Notes: generated by a model not told the origin, from the letters alone. Shown: positions 1 to 9,633, numbered from the stretch's first letter. The stretch: DNA of 64,000 nucleotides from Vogesella mureinivorans (GCF_007644035.1 NZ_VMTV02000791.1:159239-223238); one strand, 5' to 3'. Numbers and translations: made by a program.

Positions 1-307
1 GCGCCTGGCCTGCCTGCCTGCGGGGGCGATGGTGATCAATGCGGGGCGGGGAGATTTGCTGGACGAAAACGCCCTGCTGGCGCTGCTGGATAGTGGCCAT
101 TTGCGCGCAGCCCAGCTGGATGTGTTTGCCATGGAGCCGCTGCCGGCAAATAGCCGCTTATGGCAGCACCCATCGGTTACCCTGACGCCGCATATTGCAG
201 CGATTACCCTGCGCCAGCAGGCGGTGAGCCAGATTGCGGCCAACCTGCAGCGCTTGCAGGCCGGCCTGGCTGCTGAAGGGCGGGTACTGCGCGAACGCGG
301 CTACTAG
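1..307 (+). CDS. 2-hydroxyacid dehydrogenase, GhrA-like (C-terminal part)
   Basis: This is the 3' end of a gene that begins left of the window; about 100 codons are visible. The reading frame continues upstream of the first ATG at 29 without a stop. It carries the C-terminal signature of NAD(P)H-dependent D-isomer-specific 2-hydroxyacid dehydrogenases: INAGRGDLLDE, then LDVFAMEPLP with the catalytic-pair glutamate, then TPHIAAIT with the active-site histidine. The closest remembered type is glyoxylate/hydroxypyruvate reductase A, which reduces glyoxylate and hydroxypyruvate in the cytoplasm. Substrate cannot be fixed from this fragment. Its stop codon overlaps the stop of the convergent GGDEF gene by 4 bases. 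Confidence 0.85.
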   Translation, partial: RLACLPAGAMVINAGRGDLLDENALLALLDSGHLRAAQLDVFAMEPLPANSRLWQHPSVTLTPHIAAITLRQQAVSQIAANLQRLQAGLAAEGRVLRERGY

Positions 308-1476
308 TTTTCCAGGCTATAGGTGTGTTCATGGCAGATACGGTTACGCCCGCTCTGCTTGGCGCTATACATGGCTCGGTCGGCAGTATCCAGTACCTGC
401 ACCAGCTTCTGTTCTGTTGCACTACTGCTGGCAATGCCGAAACTGGCGGTGATGGTGAGTATCTGGCCTTGCCGCATCAGCGGTTTGCTCTCAATCGCCT
501 GGCGCAGCACCTCTGCCAGCTGCAGGGCATCGGCCTGGCTACCGCCAGGCAAGACGATGGCAAATTCTTCGCCGCCCAGGCGGAAAGCCTGGCTCAGCTC
601 GGTATGGTGCTGCTTGAGCAGGCGGCCTATGCGCGATAGCACCACATCGCCCATGCTGTGCCCGTAGCGGTCGTTGATGAGTTTGAAATGGTCGATATCC
701 AGCACGATGACACTAAAGCAGGAAAACTGCTGCAAATAGGCTTCAGTGAGCTTGGTGTGTAGGGCGCGGCGGTTTTGCAGGGTGGTGAGCTGGTCGTGCA
801 GCGACAGCTTGTGCAGCTGCCTGGCCATGCGCGCCCCGATGCGTACACTGGCCGTCAGGTTGAAAATGGCGGCCATCACCATAAAGGCTACCGCTTGCAG
901 GGTATTCATGACACTGCTGCTGTACAGCTCTGGCACCATGGCCTCGCCAAACATCAGCCGCAGCACGGCACGCAGCAAAAAGAAACAGCCAAACAGTGCC
1001 GATGAGGCGTGCAGCAGCCAGGTACCAATGCCAGGAAACTCCTTGAGCGAGCGCTGGTGCATCTGCCAGGTCACCATCAACAGGATGCAGCCAGTCTGTA
1101 CCGAGAGCAGCGCCAGCCGTAGCTCGTGCTTGCCTGTCAGGCCCAGCAGCAAAATGGGCGCAGCTGCCACCAGCGTGCCCAGTAGTATGTCGCGATGGCG
1201 GTAGCCGTGCAGGCGCAAAAACAGCAAGCTGGCGTTGGCCGCATACAGAAAGCCGGCTATCAACAGGGCAGAGACCAGTGTGTAAGGCCAGGGCTGGCGC
1301 AGCATGTCTGCCGGCAGGCTGGCCGACAGCAGCATGCCGGTGGCCAGTAGCAGGGCAGACAAGCTGTGCTGCCATAGCAGGCGGCGCATGCTTTTCAGTA
1401 GCAGAATGGCCAGCAGCCAACCCACGCCATACAGGTAAAACTGCACAATCAATAGCAGCCAGTATGTTTGGGGCAT
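304..1476 (-). CDS. Membrane-anchored diguanylate cyclase (GGDEF domain)
   Basis: A 390-residue protein with about six or seven hydrophobic helices in residues 5-210 followed by one GGDEF domain (about 218-385). The active-site loop is GGEEF at residues 301-305, and the substrate-binding FSVIVLDIDHFKLIND motif lies at about 254-269, so it should make cyclic di-GMP from two GTP. The residues that would form the inhibitory RxxD I-site before the loop are T and S, so product inhibition through that site appears absent. The N-terminal membrane region resembles no named sensor domain I can recall; the signal is unknown. It stands alone and converges on the dehydrogenase gene. Confidence 0.9.
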   Translation of the reverse strand: MPQTYWLLLIVQFYLYGVGWLLAILLLKSMRRLLWQHSLSALLLATGMLLSASLPADMLRQPWPYTLVSALLIAGFLYAANASLLFLRLHGYRHRDILLGTLVAAAPILLLGLTGKHELRLALLSVQTGCILLMVTWQMHQRSLKEFPGIGTWLLHASSALFGCFFLLRAVLRLMFGEAMVPELYSSSVMNTLQAVAFMVMAAIFNLTASVRIGARMARQLHKLSLHDQLTTLQNRRALHTKLTEAYLQQFSCFSVIVLDIDHFKLINDRYGHSMGDVVLSRIGRLLKQHHTELSQAFRLGGEEFAIVLPGGSQADALQLAEVLRQAIESKPLMRQGQILTITASFGIASSSATEQKLVQVLDTADRAMYSAKQSGRNRICHEHTYSLEN

Positions 1477-1602
1477 GAGTATTCCGGGCAGAGAGGCAGC
1501 AGGCTGCGAACCGGACCATTGTTGCCATGGCGTGCCACTGCGGCAATATCTCTATAAACCCATGGCGGCAGTGGTGTTGCGCATCCCCTGCAACGCAGCG
1601 GC

Positions 1603-2028
1603 TCAGGCCGTTTTCAGGCGCAATCTGGCATGGTCGTATACCCAATTGAACAGATAGGTATAGGGCAGAAAAAACAGCAGAATGCCGATATCCAGCAGCA
1701 GTGCTTGCCAATAGCTCACCCCCATCCACCACGCCACCAGTGGTACGCAGATAACCACCAAACCACCTTCGAACAGTACCGCGTGCAGAGTGCGAACCCG
1801 CACCGTGCGTTGCCAGCCGAAGCGGCGTTCCAGGTGCTCGAACAGGGCGCCGAACAGCATGTTCCAGCTCATGGCAATGGTCGACAGCATGATGGCCAGC
1901 ACCCCCATCTGCGCCGGGCCATGGCCTAGCAGCCAGCTGCCCAATGGCACCAGTATCAGCATGGCACACGCTTCATACAGTACGGCGTGCAACAGGCGTT
2001 CGCGTGTGGATTTTGCAGGCTGAATCAT
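1603..2028 (-). CDS. PACE-family efflux transporter
   Basis: A 141-residue protein with four predicted membrane helices in two tandem halves, the layout of proteobacterial antimicrobial compound efflux (PACE) pumps such as AceI. First-half motifs are RLLHAVLYE (11-19, with the key glutamate E19) and SWNMLF (54-59). Second-half motifs are RTLHAVLFEGG (79-89) and FLPYTYLFNWVYD near the C terminus. Family members export biocides such as chlorhexidine and short-chain diamines using the proton gradient. It is transcribed away from a LysR-type gene 86 bases upstream, as AceI is from its regulator AceR, which suggests substrate-induced control. Confidence 0.9.
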   Translation of the reverse strand: MIQPAKSTRERLLHAVLYEACAMLILVPLGSWLLGHGPAQMGVLAIMLSTIAMSWNMLFGALFEHLERRFGWQRTVRVRTLHAVLFEGGLVVICVPLVAWWMGVSYWQALLLDIGILLFFLPYTYLFNWVYDHARLRLKTA

Positions 2029-2114
2029 AAAAAAGACCTGATATCGATATGAATGGTGGCAGTGTGATAGGTTTTCCCGCTATATAAAAGCTAGTAACCA
2101 TCGGAGAAACCGAT
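2029..2114. promoter_or_regulatory. Divergent control region between PACE pump and LysR gene
   Basis: The 86 bases between the two start codons hold a perfect 10-bp palindrome, ATATCGATAT, at 2041-2050 and an AT-rich TATATAA near 2081-2087 that could serve as a -10 element. A LysR protein encoded next door would be expected to bind here. The binding site itself is inferred. Confidence 0.35.
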
Positions 2115-3005
2115 ATGTCGTTTAGTCAGGATGCGCTGCTAGCCTTTGTGGCAGCGGTAGACAATGGCTCGATTTCGGCAGCAGCACGGCAGCTGGGCAA
2201 GCGCCAGTCTACGCTGAGCGAAAGCATTGCCAACCTGGAGATCGATCTGGCACTCACGCTATTCGAGCGCGGCAGCCGGCAGCTGTCGCTCACCGTGGCC
2301 GGCCAGCGCTTGCTGCCGCTGGCGCGCCAGGCACTGGCCGCACACGATAGCTTGCAGCTGCAAGCGGCTGCCTTGGCCAGCGGGGTGGAAGCCAGGCTGA
2401 CGCTGGTGCTATCCGACACCTTTCATACCGGTAGCGTGGAGCCGGCGTTGAAAGCGTTTGCCAGCCTGTACCCGTATACCGAGCTGGAGTGCCTGGTGGG
2501 CGAGCAGGACGACTTGCTGGCGCTGGTGCGCAGCGGGCGCGCCCAGTTGGGCCTGATGCCGGGCGAGGTGCCAGGCGGCAGCGAGTTTGCCGTGCGCGAA
2601 TTACCGCAACAAGCCCGCACCTCGCTGTACGTGGCCCCCGATCACCCGCTGGCGCAGCAGCCCCCGGCCGGTGCCTGGGCCTTGCAGGCGCATCGGCAGC
2701 TGCGGCTGCAAACGTTCAGTAATACGCTACCGGCAGATGGCATCACCGGCCGTTGCTGGTATGCGCCCAGCTATCTGCTACTGCTGGAAATGACGCAGCT
2801 GGGTTTTGGCTGGGCCGAGCTGCCGGACTGGCTGGTAGCCCGCTACGCCCCCGAGCTGGTACCGCTGGCGCTGCCAGGTTGGCCGCAGCAGCGCAGCCTG
2901 CACGCCGTGTGGCAGCGGGCGCAGCCGCTGGGGCCTGCCGCAGCGTGGATGCTGCAGCAGTTTCTGCAGCCTGCTGCCGCAGGCCAGCCAGGCGGGCAGG
3001 GCTAA
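2115..3005 (+). CDS. LysR-family transcriptional regulator (divergent from PACE pump)
   Basis: A 296-residue LysR-type regulator. The N-terminal winged helix-turn-helix spans about residues 4-63 (AFVAAVDNGSISAAARQLGK, then STLSESIANLE), followed by a periplasmic-binding-protein-like effector domain from about residue 90. The start is supported by a GGAG sequence 7-8 bases upstream. It is divergent from the PACE efflux gene and is the likely activator of that gene in response to an exported compound. The last codons carry one copy of the recurring GTTGGCCGCA word at 2878-2887. The 3' end overlaps the convergent ABC ATPase gene by 4 bases. Confidence 0.88.
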   Translation: MSFSQDALLAFVAAVDNGSISAAARQLGKRQSTLSESIANLEIDLALTLFERGSRQLSLTVAGQRLLPLARQALAAHDSLQLQAAALASGVEARLTLVLSDTFHTGSVEPALKAFASLYPYTELECLVGEQDDLLALVRSGRAQLGLMPGEVPGGSEFAVRELPQQARTSLYVAPDHPLAQQPPAGAWALQAHRQLRLQTFSNTLPADGITGRCWYAPSYLLLLEMTQLGFGWAELPDWLVARYAPELVPLALPGWPQQRSLHAVWQRAQPLGPAAAWMLQQFLQPAAAGQPGGQG

Positions 3006-4711
3006 GCTAGCGCTACACCGCCCGGATGCGGCCAACCTTGCGGTATGGCCGCCAGCAGCTGGCGCGTGTAGGGGTGCTGCGGGTGGGCGTACAGGGTGTC
3101 GGCGTTGGCTTGCTCTACTACCTGGCCCTGTTGCATCACCATTACCTGGTCGGAAATATGCTTCACCACCGACAGGTCGTGCGAAATGAACAGATAAGAC
3201 AGCCCGCATTCATCCTGCAGGTCTTGCAGCAGGTTCAGCACCTGCGCCTGTACCGACACGTCCAGCGCCGATACCGACTCGTCGCAGATCAGCACGTCCG
3301 GCTTCATGGTCAGGCAGCGTGCAATGGCAATGCGCTGGCGCTGGCCGCCGGAAAACTCGTGCGGGTATTTTTGCAGGGCACGGCTCGGTAGACCTACGCG
3401 CTCCAGCAGCGCCATGGCGAGCTGTTTGCGCTCGGCATGGCTGTGGCCGATGCCGTGCAGCACCATGGGCTCCAGCAGGATTTCTTCTACGGTAAAGCGC
3501 GGGTTCAGCGAGGCATAGGGGTTCTGGAAGATGATCTGGATGCGGCGCTTGCAGGCGTGGAATTCGCGTGGCGACATGGCCAGGATATCCTGGCCGTTAA
3601 ACAGGGCACGCCCGGCGCTGGCCTGATGCAAGCGCATCAGCGTGAGCCCCACCGTGGTCTTGCCAGAGCCGGACTCGCCCACAATGCCCAGGGTCTTGCC
3701 GCGTGCCAGCTGGAACGACACGTCTTTTACTGCGTGAAAGACACGTTTGCCAAACAGCCCTTCGCGGCTTTCAAAGCTTTTGCACAGCCCCTGTACGTCC
3801 AGCACGATGTCGTCCCCCGGCACGTAGCCGCGCGCGCGCTGTGGCGGTGGCTGGTAGGGCTGGTCTTGCAGAAAGTCGTCGATCACCGCCAGCCGTGCCG
3901 GCCGGCTGTCCAGCTGCGGGCGGCAGTTCAGCAGTGCCTTGGTGTAGGCGTCTTGCGGCTGGCTGAATACCTGCTGCAGCGGGCCGTGCTCGCGGATTTC
4001 ACCGTGGCGCATCACGATCACCTCATCGGCAAACTCGCCGACCAGGCCCAGGTCGTGGGTAATGAACAGCACGGCCATGCCGTGTTTTTTCTGTAGCTGG
4101 GCCAGCAGCTGCAGGATTTGCTGCTGGATGGTGACATCCAGCGCGGTAGTGGGCTCATCAGCAATCAGCAGCTTGGGTTCGCAGGCAATGGCCATGGCGA
4201 TCATCACGCGCTGCTGCTGGCCACCCGATAGCTGGTGCGGGTAGGCGTCTACCTTGCGGCCCGGCTCGGGCAGGCCTACCTCTTGCAGCAGCGCTATCGC
4301 GCGCTGGCGCGCCGCTTTGCGCCGCATGCCGGTGTGTAGCATCAGGGTTTCGATGATCTGGTCGCCCACGGTGAAGACCGGGTTCAGCGAGCTCATCGGG
4401 TCCTGAAAGATCATGGCAATGTCGCGGCCGCGCAGCGCCCGCAGGGTGTGGCGGTCGGCTTGCAGCAGCTTACGGCCTTCGAACAGGATCTCGCTGCCGG
4501 CTGCGATGGTGGTGTGGTGATCGGGCAGCAGGCGCATGATGGCCATGGCGGTAACGGATTTACCCGAGCCCGATTCGCCCACCAGCGCTACGGTACGGTT
4601 GGCCGCGATATCGAAGCTGATGCCTTTCAGCGCCTGGAAGTGTTCGCCGCTTTCCATACGGAAACTCACGCCCAGGTTGCGCACGCTTAGTAGCGGGGAT
4701 AATGGAGTCAT
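3002..4711 (-). CDS. Oligopeptide-type ABC transporter, fused double ATPase
   Basis: A 569-residue protein with two complete ABC ATPase domains in one chain. Walker A motifs are GESGSGKS at 45-52 and GESGSGKT at 345-352; the first signature motif is LSGGQ at 161-165 and the second FSGGQ. This corresponds to OppD plus OppF joined, as in YejF or GsiA. It energises import of peptides or similar solutes by the two permeases and the binding protein encoded just upstream on the same strand. A ribosome site AAGGA precedes the ATG by 8 bases, and the gene follows the OppC-like gene by 9 bases, so the four genes form one operon with this gene last. Confidence 0.92.
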   Translation of the reverse strand: MTPLSPLLSVRNLGVSFRMESGEHFQALKGISFDIAANRTVALVGESGSGKSVTAMAIMRLLPDHHTTIAAGSEILFEGRKLLQADRHTLRALRGRDIAMIFQDPMSSLNPVFTVGDQIIETLMLHTGMRRKAARQRAIALLQEVGLPEPGRKVDAYPHQLSGGQQQRVMIAMAIACEPKLLIADEPTTALDVTIQQQILQLLAQLQKKHGMAVLFITHDLGLVGEFADEVIVMRHGEIREHGPLQQVFSQPQDAYTKALLNCRPQLDSRPARLAVIDDFLQDQPYQPPPQRARGYVPGDDIVLDVQGLCKSFESREGLFGKRVFHAVKDVSFQLARGKTLGIVGESGSGKTTVGLTLMRLHQASAGRALFNGQDILAMSPREFHACKRRIQIIFQNPYASLNPRFTVEEILLEPMVLHGIGHSHAERKQLAMALLERVGLPSRALQKYPHEFSGGQRQRIAIARCLTMKPDVLICDESVSALDVSVQAQVLNLLQDLQDECGLSYLFISHDLSVVKHISDQVMVMQQGQVVEQANADTLYAHPQHPYTRQLLAAIPQGWPHPGGVALA

Positions 4712-4720
4712 GGCGTGTCC

Positions 4721-5815
4721 TTATTGCACTTTCGGGTCCAGCGCATCGCGCAGGCTGTCGGTGAGCATGCTGAAGGCCGTGACCAGCAGCGACATGCACA
4801 GGGTAACGGCAGCCATTTGCCACCAGTAGCCTTGTAGCAGCTCGGCAGGGGCCTCGGCCAGCATGGCGCCCCAGCTGGTCTGGGTCACGCCTACGCCGAA
4901 ACCCAGGAAAGACAGGATGGCTTCGTACTTGATCAGCGCCACGGTCAGAAGGGAAAACTGCACCAGCAGCAGGTGGGTAACATTGGGCAGAATGTGGCGG
5001 AACATGCGGCTGCGGTGGCTGGCACCGATAGCATCGGCTGCCTGTACGTATTCGCGGCATTTGTGTTTCATGAATTCGGCGCGCATCAGGCGGTAGGTGC
5101 CGGTCCAGCTGGTGAGTGCCATCACCATGATCACGGTATCGATACCGCGGCTCATCACCGCCGAAAACGCCAGCAGTAGCAGCATGTCGGGTACCGAGGT
5201 AAACACGCTGTAAAACCACATCAGCAGGTCGTCCACGCGGCGGCCGAAATAGCCGGACAGCGCCCCCAGCACGGTGCCGATCAGCATGGCCAGCAGGGCG
5301 CCGGACAAGCCCACCAGCAGCGAGGTGGCGGTGCCTTGTATCACTTTTTGCAGCACGTCGCGGCCGCGGCTATCGCTACCGCAGACCAGGCTGCCGTCGT
5401 GCGGGGGCACGGCGGTGCTGGCCGGGGCGGTTTTGGCGGCGGCGGCCTGGGCGGCGGCCATGTCGGCTGCCAGCGGGTCGTCTTCGGCACTCATGCCGGT
5501 GGCGGCGCTGGCATCGGCAGTGCTGGTGTGGTGCTGCTGTGCGGCATCGATATCGGCGGCGGTCAGCTCTACCGTGGCCGGGCCGTAGTGCTTGAACAGC
5601 GCCGGCGGTGTATTGGGTTTGGCCACTTCATGGCGCCAGTGGCTGCCGGCCAGGCCTAGCCAGCCGGCCAGGGCCAGCAGGACAAAGGCGGCGACAACCC
5701 ACAGGGCGGCCAGGCCTATGCGGTCGCGGCGCAGGCGCTGCCAGCCCAGCTGCCACAGGCTGCGGGAGGCCGGGCAGGCTGCGTCTGCGGCCAACAGGGG
5801 AGTGTGATTCGTCAT
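4721..5815 (-). CDS. Peptide ABC transporter permease, OppC/DppC-like
   Basis: A 364-residue inner-membrane permease of the binding-protein-dependent transport family. One N-terminal helix (about 38-58) is followed by a long periplasmic stretch, then five or so helices containing the EAA-type cytoplasmic loop near YVQAADAIGASHRSRMFRHI that contacts the ATPase. The periplasmic stretch between about residues 65 and 150 is unusually long and rich in Ala, Asp and Thr, with low-complexity runs of alanine. OppC-type proteins are commonly about 300 residues, so this looks like an insertion. It pairs with the OppB-like permease encoded 9 bases upstream. Confidence 0.9.
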   Translation of the reverse strand: MTNHTPLLAADAACPASRSLWQLGWQRLRRDRIGLAALWVVAAFVLLALAGWLGLAGSHWRHEVAKPNTPPALFKHYGPATVELTAADIDAAQQHHTSTADASAATGMSAEDDPLAADMAAAQAAAAKTAPASTAVPPHDGSLVCGSDSRGRDVLQKVIQGTATSLLVGLSGALLAMLIGTVLGALSGYFGRRVDDLLMWFYSVFTSVPDMLLLLAFSAVMSRGIDTVIMVMALTSWTGTYRLMRAEFMKHKCREYVQAADAIGASHRSRMFRHILPNVTHLLLVQFSLLTVALIKYEAILSFLGFGVGVTQTSWGAMLAEAPAELLQGYWWQMAAVTLCMSLLVTAFSMLTDSLRDALDPKVQ

Positions 5816-5824
5816 GGATAGGCC

Positions 5825-6763
5825 TTATTTCAGCTGTACGCGCGGGTCGATCAGTTTGTAAACGATATCGGCCAGCAGGTTGAACAGCATGGTGGCCAGC
5901 GCCACATAAATGGTGATGGCTTTGATCACCGGGAAGTCACTGCGGTCTACCGCATTCAGTACCTCGTTACCCATGCCGGGTATGCCGAAGAAACGCTCCA
6001 GCAGCAGCGCGCCCAGAAACAGGTAGGGCAGCGACATCATCAGCGAGGTGACCACCGGGATCAGCGCATTGCGCATCACGTGTTTCAGCATGATGGTGCG
6101 CTCCGACAGCCCCTTGGCGCGGGCGGTGCGCACGTAGTCGTGGCCCATTTCCTCGATAAAGCAGCTGCGGTAAAAGCGGATATCCGGCGCCAGGCTCACC
6201 ACCAGCCCCAGCAGCAGCGGCAGGGGGATGTAGTACCACAGGTTGGTGGCCAGGCTATCGCTCCAGCCCAGGATGGGAAACCAGCCCAGCTTGTGCGCCA
6301 GCCAGTACTGGCCGGCAATGATGTACACCAGGGCGCTAACCGACATGGCCAGGGTGCAGATCAGGGTGACGATGCGGTCGGTCAGGCTGCCGCGCACATA
6401 GGCCACGATGGCAGCAATGATGACCGATAGCAGCAAGCTGACCAGCAGCATGGGCAGCGCCAGCGTCAGCGAGGGGCCGATGCGGCTGGCCAGGATCTCG
6501 GCCACCGGCTGCTGGGTAGACCACGAAATGCCAAAGTCCAGCGTGAGTACCTGCCGGACAAAGATCAGAAACTGCTGGGGCAGGGATTGGTCCAGCCCCA
6601 GCTGGTGGCGGATATTGGCCAGCGTGTCGGCAGAAAAGCTTTTGCCGGCCAGGATATACGACGGGTCGCCGCCCACCCAGTTGAACAGCACGAATAGCAG
6701 CAGCATGACCCCGAACAGGGTAGGGACCATCTGCCACAGGCGGCGCAAGATATAAGCAAACAT
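5825..6763 (-). CDS. Peptide ABC transporter permease, OppB/DppB-like
   Basis: A 312-residue permease with six predicted helices. The N terminus MFAYILRRLWQMVPTLFGV is the typical first helix of OppB/DppB proteins, and the conserved loop around DYVRTARAKGLSERTIMLKH is the ATPase contact. Length is close to OppB (about 306) and shorter than YejB (about 364), so I do not call this a Yej system although the partner ATPase is fused. It forms the heterodimeric channel with the OppC-like protein. The gene lies 69 bases after the binding-protein gene. Confidence 0.9.
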   Translation of the reverse strand: MFAYILRRLWQMVPTLFGVMLLLFVLFNWVGGDPSYILAGKSFSADTLANIRHQLGLDQSLPQQFLIFVRQVLTLDFGISWSTQQPVAEILASRIGPSLTLALPMLLVSLLLSVIIAAIVAYVRGSLTDRIVTLICTLAMSVSALVYIIAGQYWLAHKLGWFPILGWSDSLATNLWYYIPLPLLLGLVVSLAPDIRFYRSCFIEEMGHDYVRTARAKGLSERTIMLKHVMRNALIPVVTSLMMSLPYLFLGALLLERFFGIPGMGNEVLNAVDRSDFPVIKAITIYVALATMLFNLLADIVYKLIDPRVQLK

Positions 6764-6832
6764 GGTTCAGGCTCCAGAAAAACACAGGCAGCCAGCCCCA
6801 GCGGGGCCGGCTGCGGGTAACCATCGCAGGGT

Positions 6833-8557
6833 TTATTTCTGGATGTCGATATAACGCCAGGTGGTATTCAGCAGCGGGTGCAGCTTGAAGTTTTTTACAT
6901 AGCTGTGCGCTAGCGAGCTACGGATGCGGGTATCGCCAAAAATCCACGGCTGCTGGGCGACCACGATCTTGTTCATGGCATCGTACAGCCTGTTGCGCTC
7001 GGCACCGTCTTGCAGCTTCAGCGAGGCTTCGAACAGGCGGTCGTATTCGGCATGCCTGAAGCTGGCGCTGTTGGCGTCGCCCGCGTTCTTGCTGTACAGC
7101 AGCTGCATGAAGTTCTCGCCATCCGGGTAGTCGGCGCCCCAGGCCAGGTTCCACATTTGCAGCTTGTTCTGGCGGTTGGCCTTGTTCAGCTCGTTCCACT
7201 TGCCGTATTTGAAGGTGAGCTGGATTTTCAGGCTATCGAAAGCCTGTTGCCAGTATTCGTTCCACTGTTTTTCGATGCCGCTGGTGCCGGTGGCCATTTC
7301 AATGGACAGCGGCTTGCCGTCTGGCAGGGTGCGCAGGCCGTTGGCGCCGACCTTGTAGCCAAAGCGGTCCAGCAGGGCGTTGGCCGCTGCCGGGTCGTAC
7401 TTTACCGCACCCTTGAACGCCGGGTTGTGGCCGGCTACGCCTTCCGGAATGACATAGTTCATCGGCACCGCCTGGCCCCGGCGGATGGCAGCGATGGTTT
7501 CGCTGCGCGGAAACGCCATGGCGATGGCGCGGCGCAAGGCGATTTTTTCCTTGGCGCTGCCCCCCACTACCGGGTCTTGCATATTGAAGAACTGGTAGGT
7601 CACTTCCAGGTCTTTCTTGCGCTCCAGCTGTATGCCCTGCTTGGCGTATTTGGGCTGCAGCTTCACGTTTAGCGGGTTTTTAGGGTCGATCACCAGCGCT
7701 TCTTGCAGTGCAGCCTGCGGAATGCCGGAGATATCCAGCTGCTTGTTGATGAAGGCCAGCCACAGTGGCTGCTCTTCTTCGATGATGGACACCTCTACGC
7801 GGCCAACCTTGGGCAAGGTCTGGCCATTGAGCACCAGCTTGCGAAAATTCGGGTTGGCTTCCAGCACGATCTTGCTGCCGGGTTTCCACTCTTTCAGCGT
7901 GTAAGGCCCGGTGCCCACCGGCTTGGCATTGGTGTTGCTGGCGTAGGCTTCGATGGCTTCACGCGCTACGGCGCCGAAAGCCGGCATGGCCAGAATCTGC
8001 AGAAAGTTGTAGTTGCCCTCGGTCAGCGTGAGCTGCAGCGTGTATTTGTCCAGCGCCTTGATGCCCTCTACCGGGCTGTCGTAGTTCAGTGCGCCTTTGC
8101 CGGCTGCCTTGACCAGCGTGTCTGCGCCGACAAAGCGGCCATCCACCAGAAAGCTCCACGGCGAATTGATGGTGGGGTCCAGGTGGCGCTTGATGGCATA
8201 GGCGTAGTCGGCAGCGGTCAGCTCGCGCTTCTGGCCTTTGAAAACAGGGTCTGCCGCAAAATAGATACCCGGCTTGAGCTTGAAGGTGTACACGCGGCCA
8301 TCTGCCGACACGGCAGGCAGGGCAACGGTGGTATTGGGAATCACCTTGGCCGGGCGCGCCAGGTAGTCATAGCTTACCAGCGGGTCGAACACGTTTTCGA
8401 TGATGGCGCCGGAGTACGTGTCCGATACCTTGGCCGGGTCGAAGCCGGTTTCCGGTACGTTAAAGGCCACGCGCAGCACCTTGTTCATGTCTGCCGCCTG
8501 GGCGGCCATGGTGAAGAGGGCGGTGATAGCCGCCACGAGCATGCGTTTCTTCATCAT
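6833..8557 (-). CDS. Peptide ABC transporter substrate-binding protein (SBP_bac_5 family)
   Basis: A 574-residue periplasmic solute-binding protein. A Sec signal peptide (MMKKRMLVAAITALFTMAAQAA) is followed by a family-5 extracellular solute-binding domain, recognisable from FNVPETGFDPAKVSD, the ENVFDPLVSYD segment and VGTGPYTLKEWKPG. It would capture oligopeptides or a related ligand and deliver them to the permeases encoded downstream. The frame stays open upstream to 8668, but the ATG at 8557 has an AAGGAG site 5-7 bases before it and starts the signal peptide, so I use it. It is the first gene of the four-gene importer operon. Confidence 0.9.
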   Translation of the reverse strand: MMKKRMLVAAITALFTMAAQAADMNKVLRVAFNVPETGFDPAKVSDTYSGAIIENVFDPLVSYDYLARPAKVIPNTTVALPAVSADGRVYTFKLKPGIYFAADPVFKGQKRELTAADYAYAIKRHLDPTINSPWSFLVDGRFVGADTLVKAAGKGALNYDSPVEGIKALDKYTLQLTLTEGNYNFLQILAMPAFGAVAREAIEAYASNTNAKPVGTGPYTLKEWKPGSKIVLEANPNFRKLVLNGQTLPKVGRVEVSIIEEEQPLWLAFINKQLDISGIPQAALQEALVIDPKNPLNVKLQPKYAKQGIQLERKKDLEVTYQFFNMQDPVVGGSAKEKIALRRAIAMAFPRSETIAAIRRGQAVPMNYVIPEGVAGHNPAFKGAVKYDPAAANALLDRFGYKVGANGLRTLPDGKPLSIEMATGTSGIEKQWNEYWQQAFDSLKIQLTFKYGKWNELNKANRQNKLQMWNLAWGADYPDGENFMQLLYSKNAGDANSASFRHAEYDRLFEASLKLQDGAERNRLYDAMNKIVVAQQPWIFGDTRIRSSLAHSYVKNFKLHPLLNTTWRYIDIQK

Positions 8558-8699
8558 TGTTTCTCCTTGTTGTCCTGGTGCTGCCGCTTGCCGGGCAGCC
8601 GATACCAGCCTTTTATCGATGGCAGCAGAGTAAACCACGGCGCAGCCTGATGAAATATCTATTGGCACTGGCCTTTAGGTTAGGCCGCTTGGCCCCAGC

Positions 8700-9599
8700 T
8701 TAGGTCATGGCGGCTGATGTCAGCATGGTCTGCAGCAGCGCCAGGGTAAGCTGCACTTTTTGGGGCAGATAGCGCCGCGCAGGGTAGACCGCGTAGACCT
8801 GTGCGGCCAAGGTGCTGACATCCAGCGTGATGCGCTGCAAGCGGCCATCGGCCAGCGCATCGGCCAGCAGAAAATCCGGTTGATAAGCAATGCCCATGCC
8901 GGCAATGGCTGCATTCACCAGCACATCACCGTTATTGGCCAGCAGCGGCCCGTGTACCGCCTGCTGGTGCAGGGTCTGGCCGCTGCCAAACTGCCAGAAC
9001 TGTTGTGTCTGCTGCAGGCTGTAGCGCAGGCAGGCGTGGCCCGCCAGCTCGGCCAGCGTGCGTGGCGTACCGTGGCGGGCCAGGTAAGCAGGGGCCGCGC
9101 ACAGCACCATGGCGATCTCGCCCAGCGGCCGTGCTACCAGCTGCCCGGGCAGCGGCTGCGTGCTGATGCGCAGCGCCAGGTCGAAGCCGGCCTCCACCAG
9201 GTCTACCTGTTCGTCGGACAGTACCAGCTCTATTTCCAGCTGCGGGTGGCTGGTGTGCAATTGTGCCATCCAGCTGCCCAGAAAGCGCATGCCAAAAGAT
9301 AACGGCGCCGACATGCGCAGCTTGCCGTGTACGCTCACGCTCTGCTGCTGGGCCAGCGCATCGGCTTCTTCCAGCTGCGCCAGGATAGGCCCGATGCGGC
9401 GGCTGTAGTCCTGGCCCGCTTCGGTTAGCGTCATGCGGCGCGTGGTGCGCTGTATCAAGCGGCAGCCCAGGTGTTGTTCCAGCGCCGCCAGCTGCTTGCT
9501 GACCATGGCGCTGGACATGCCCAGCCGCTGCGCGGCCCCGACAAAGCTACCGGCATCCACAATCGCCTGAAACACCTGCAGTGCGGTGAGTCTGTCCAT
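8700..9599 (-). CDS. LysR-family transcriptional regulator (divergent from dioxygenase)
   Basis: A 299-residue LysR-type regulator of the CrgA/DsdC-like group often annotated as 'LysR family' next to oxidoreductases. The N-terminal helix-turn-helix is at about 3-62 (QAIVDAGSFVGAAQRLGMSS, then AMVSKQLAALEQHLG), and the effector-binding domain follows from about 90. It is divergently arranged with the extradiol dioxygenase gene, with 101 bases between start codons, and probably controls it. A dyad symmetric operator candidate lies in that gap. The inducing ligand is unknown. Confidence 0.87.
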   Translation of the reverse strand: MDRLTALQVFQAIVDAGSFVGAAQRLGMSSAMVSKQLAALEQHLGCRLIQRTTRRMTLTEAGQDYSRRIGPILAQLEEADALAQQQSVSVHGKLRMSAPLSFGMRFLGSWMAQLHTSHPQLEIELVLSDEQVDLVEAGFDLALRISTQPLPGQLVARPLGEIAMVLCAAPAYLARHGTPRTLAELAGHACLRYSLQQTQQFWQFGSGQTLHQQAVHGPLLANNGDVLVNAAIAGMGIAYQPDFLLADALADGRLQRITLDVSTLAAQVYAVYPARRYLPQKVQLTLALLQTMLTSAAMT

Positions 9600-9633
9600 T
9601 GATTGTTTCTTTTTGGTAATGAATCAACTTCCG

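Noticed and set aside
743-1969. A 408-codon minus-strand frame overlapping the GGDEF and PACE genes
   Set aside because: It is an off-frame shadow over two recognised genes and has no recognisable domain.
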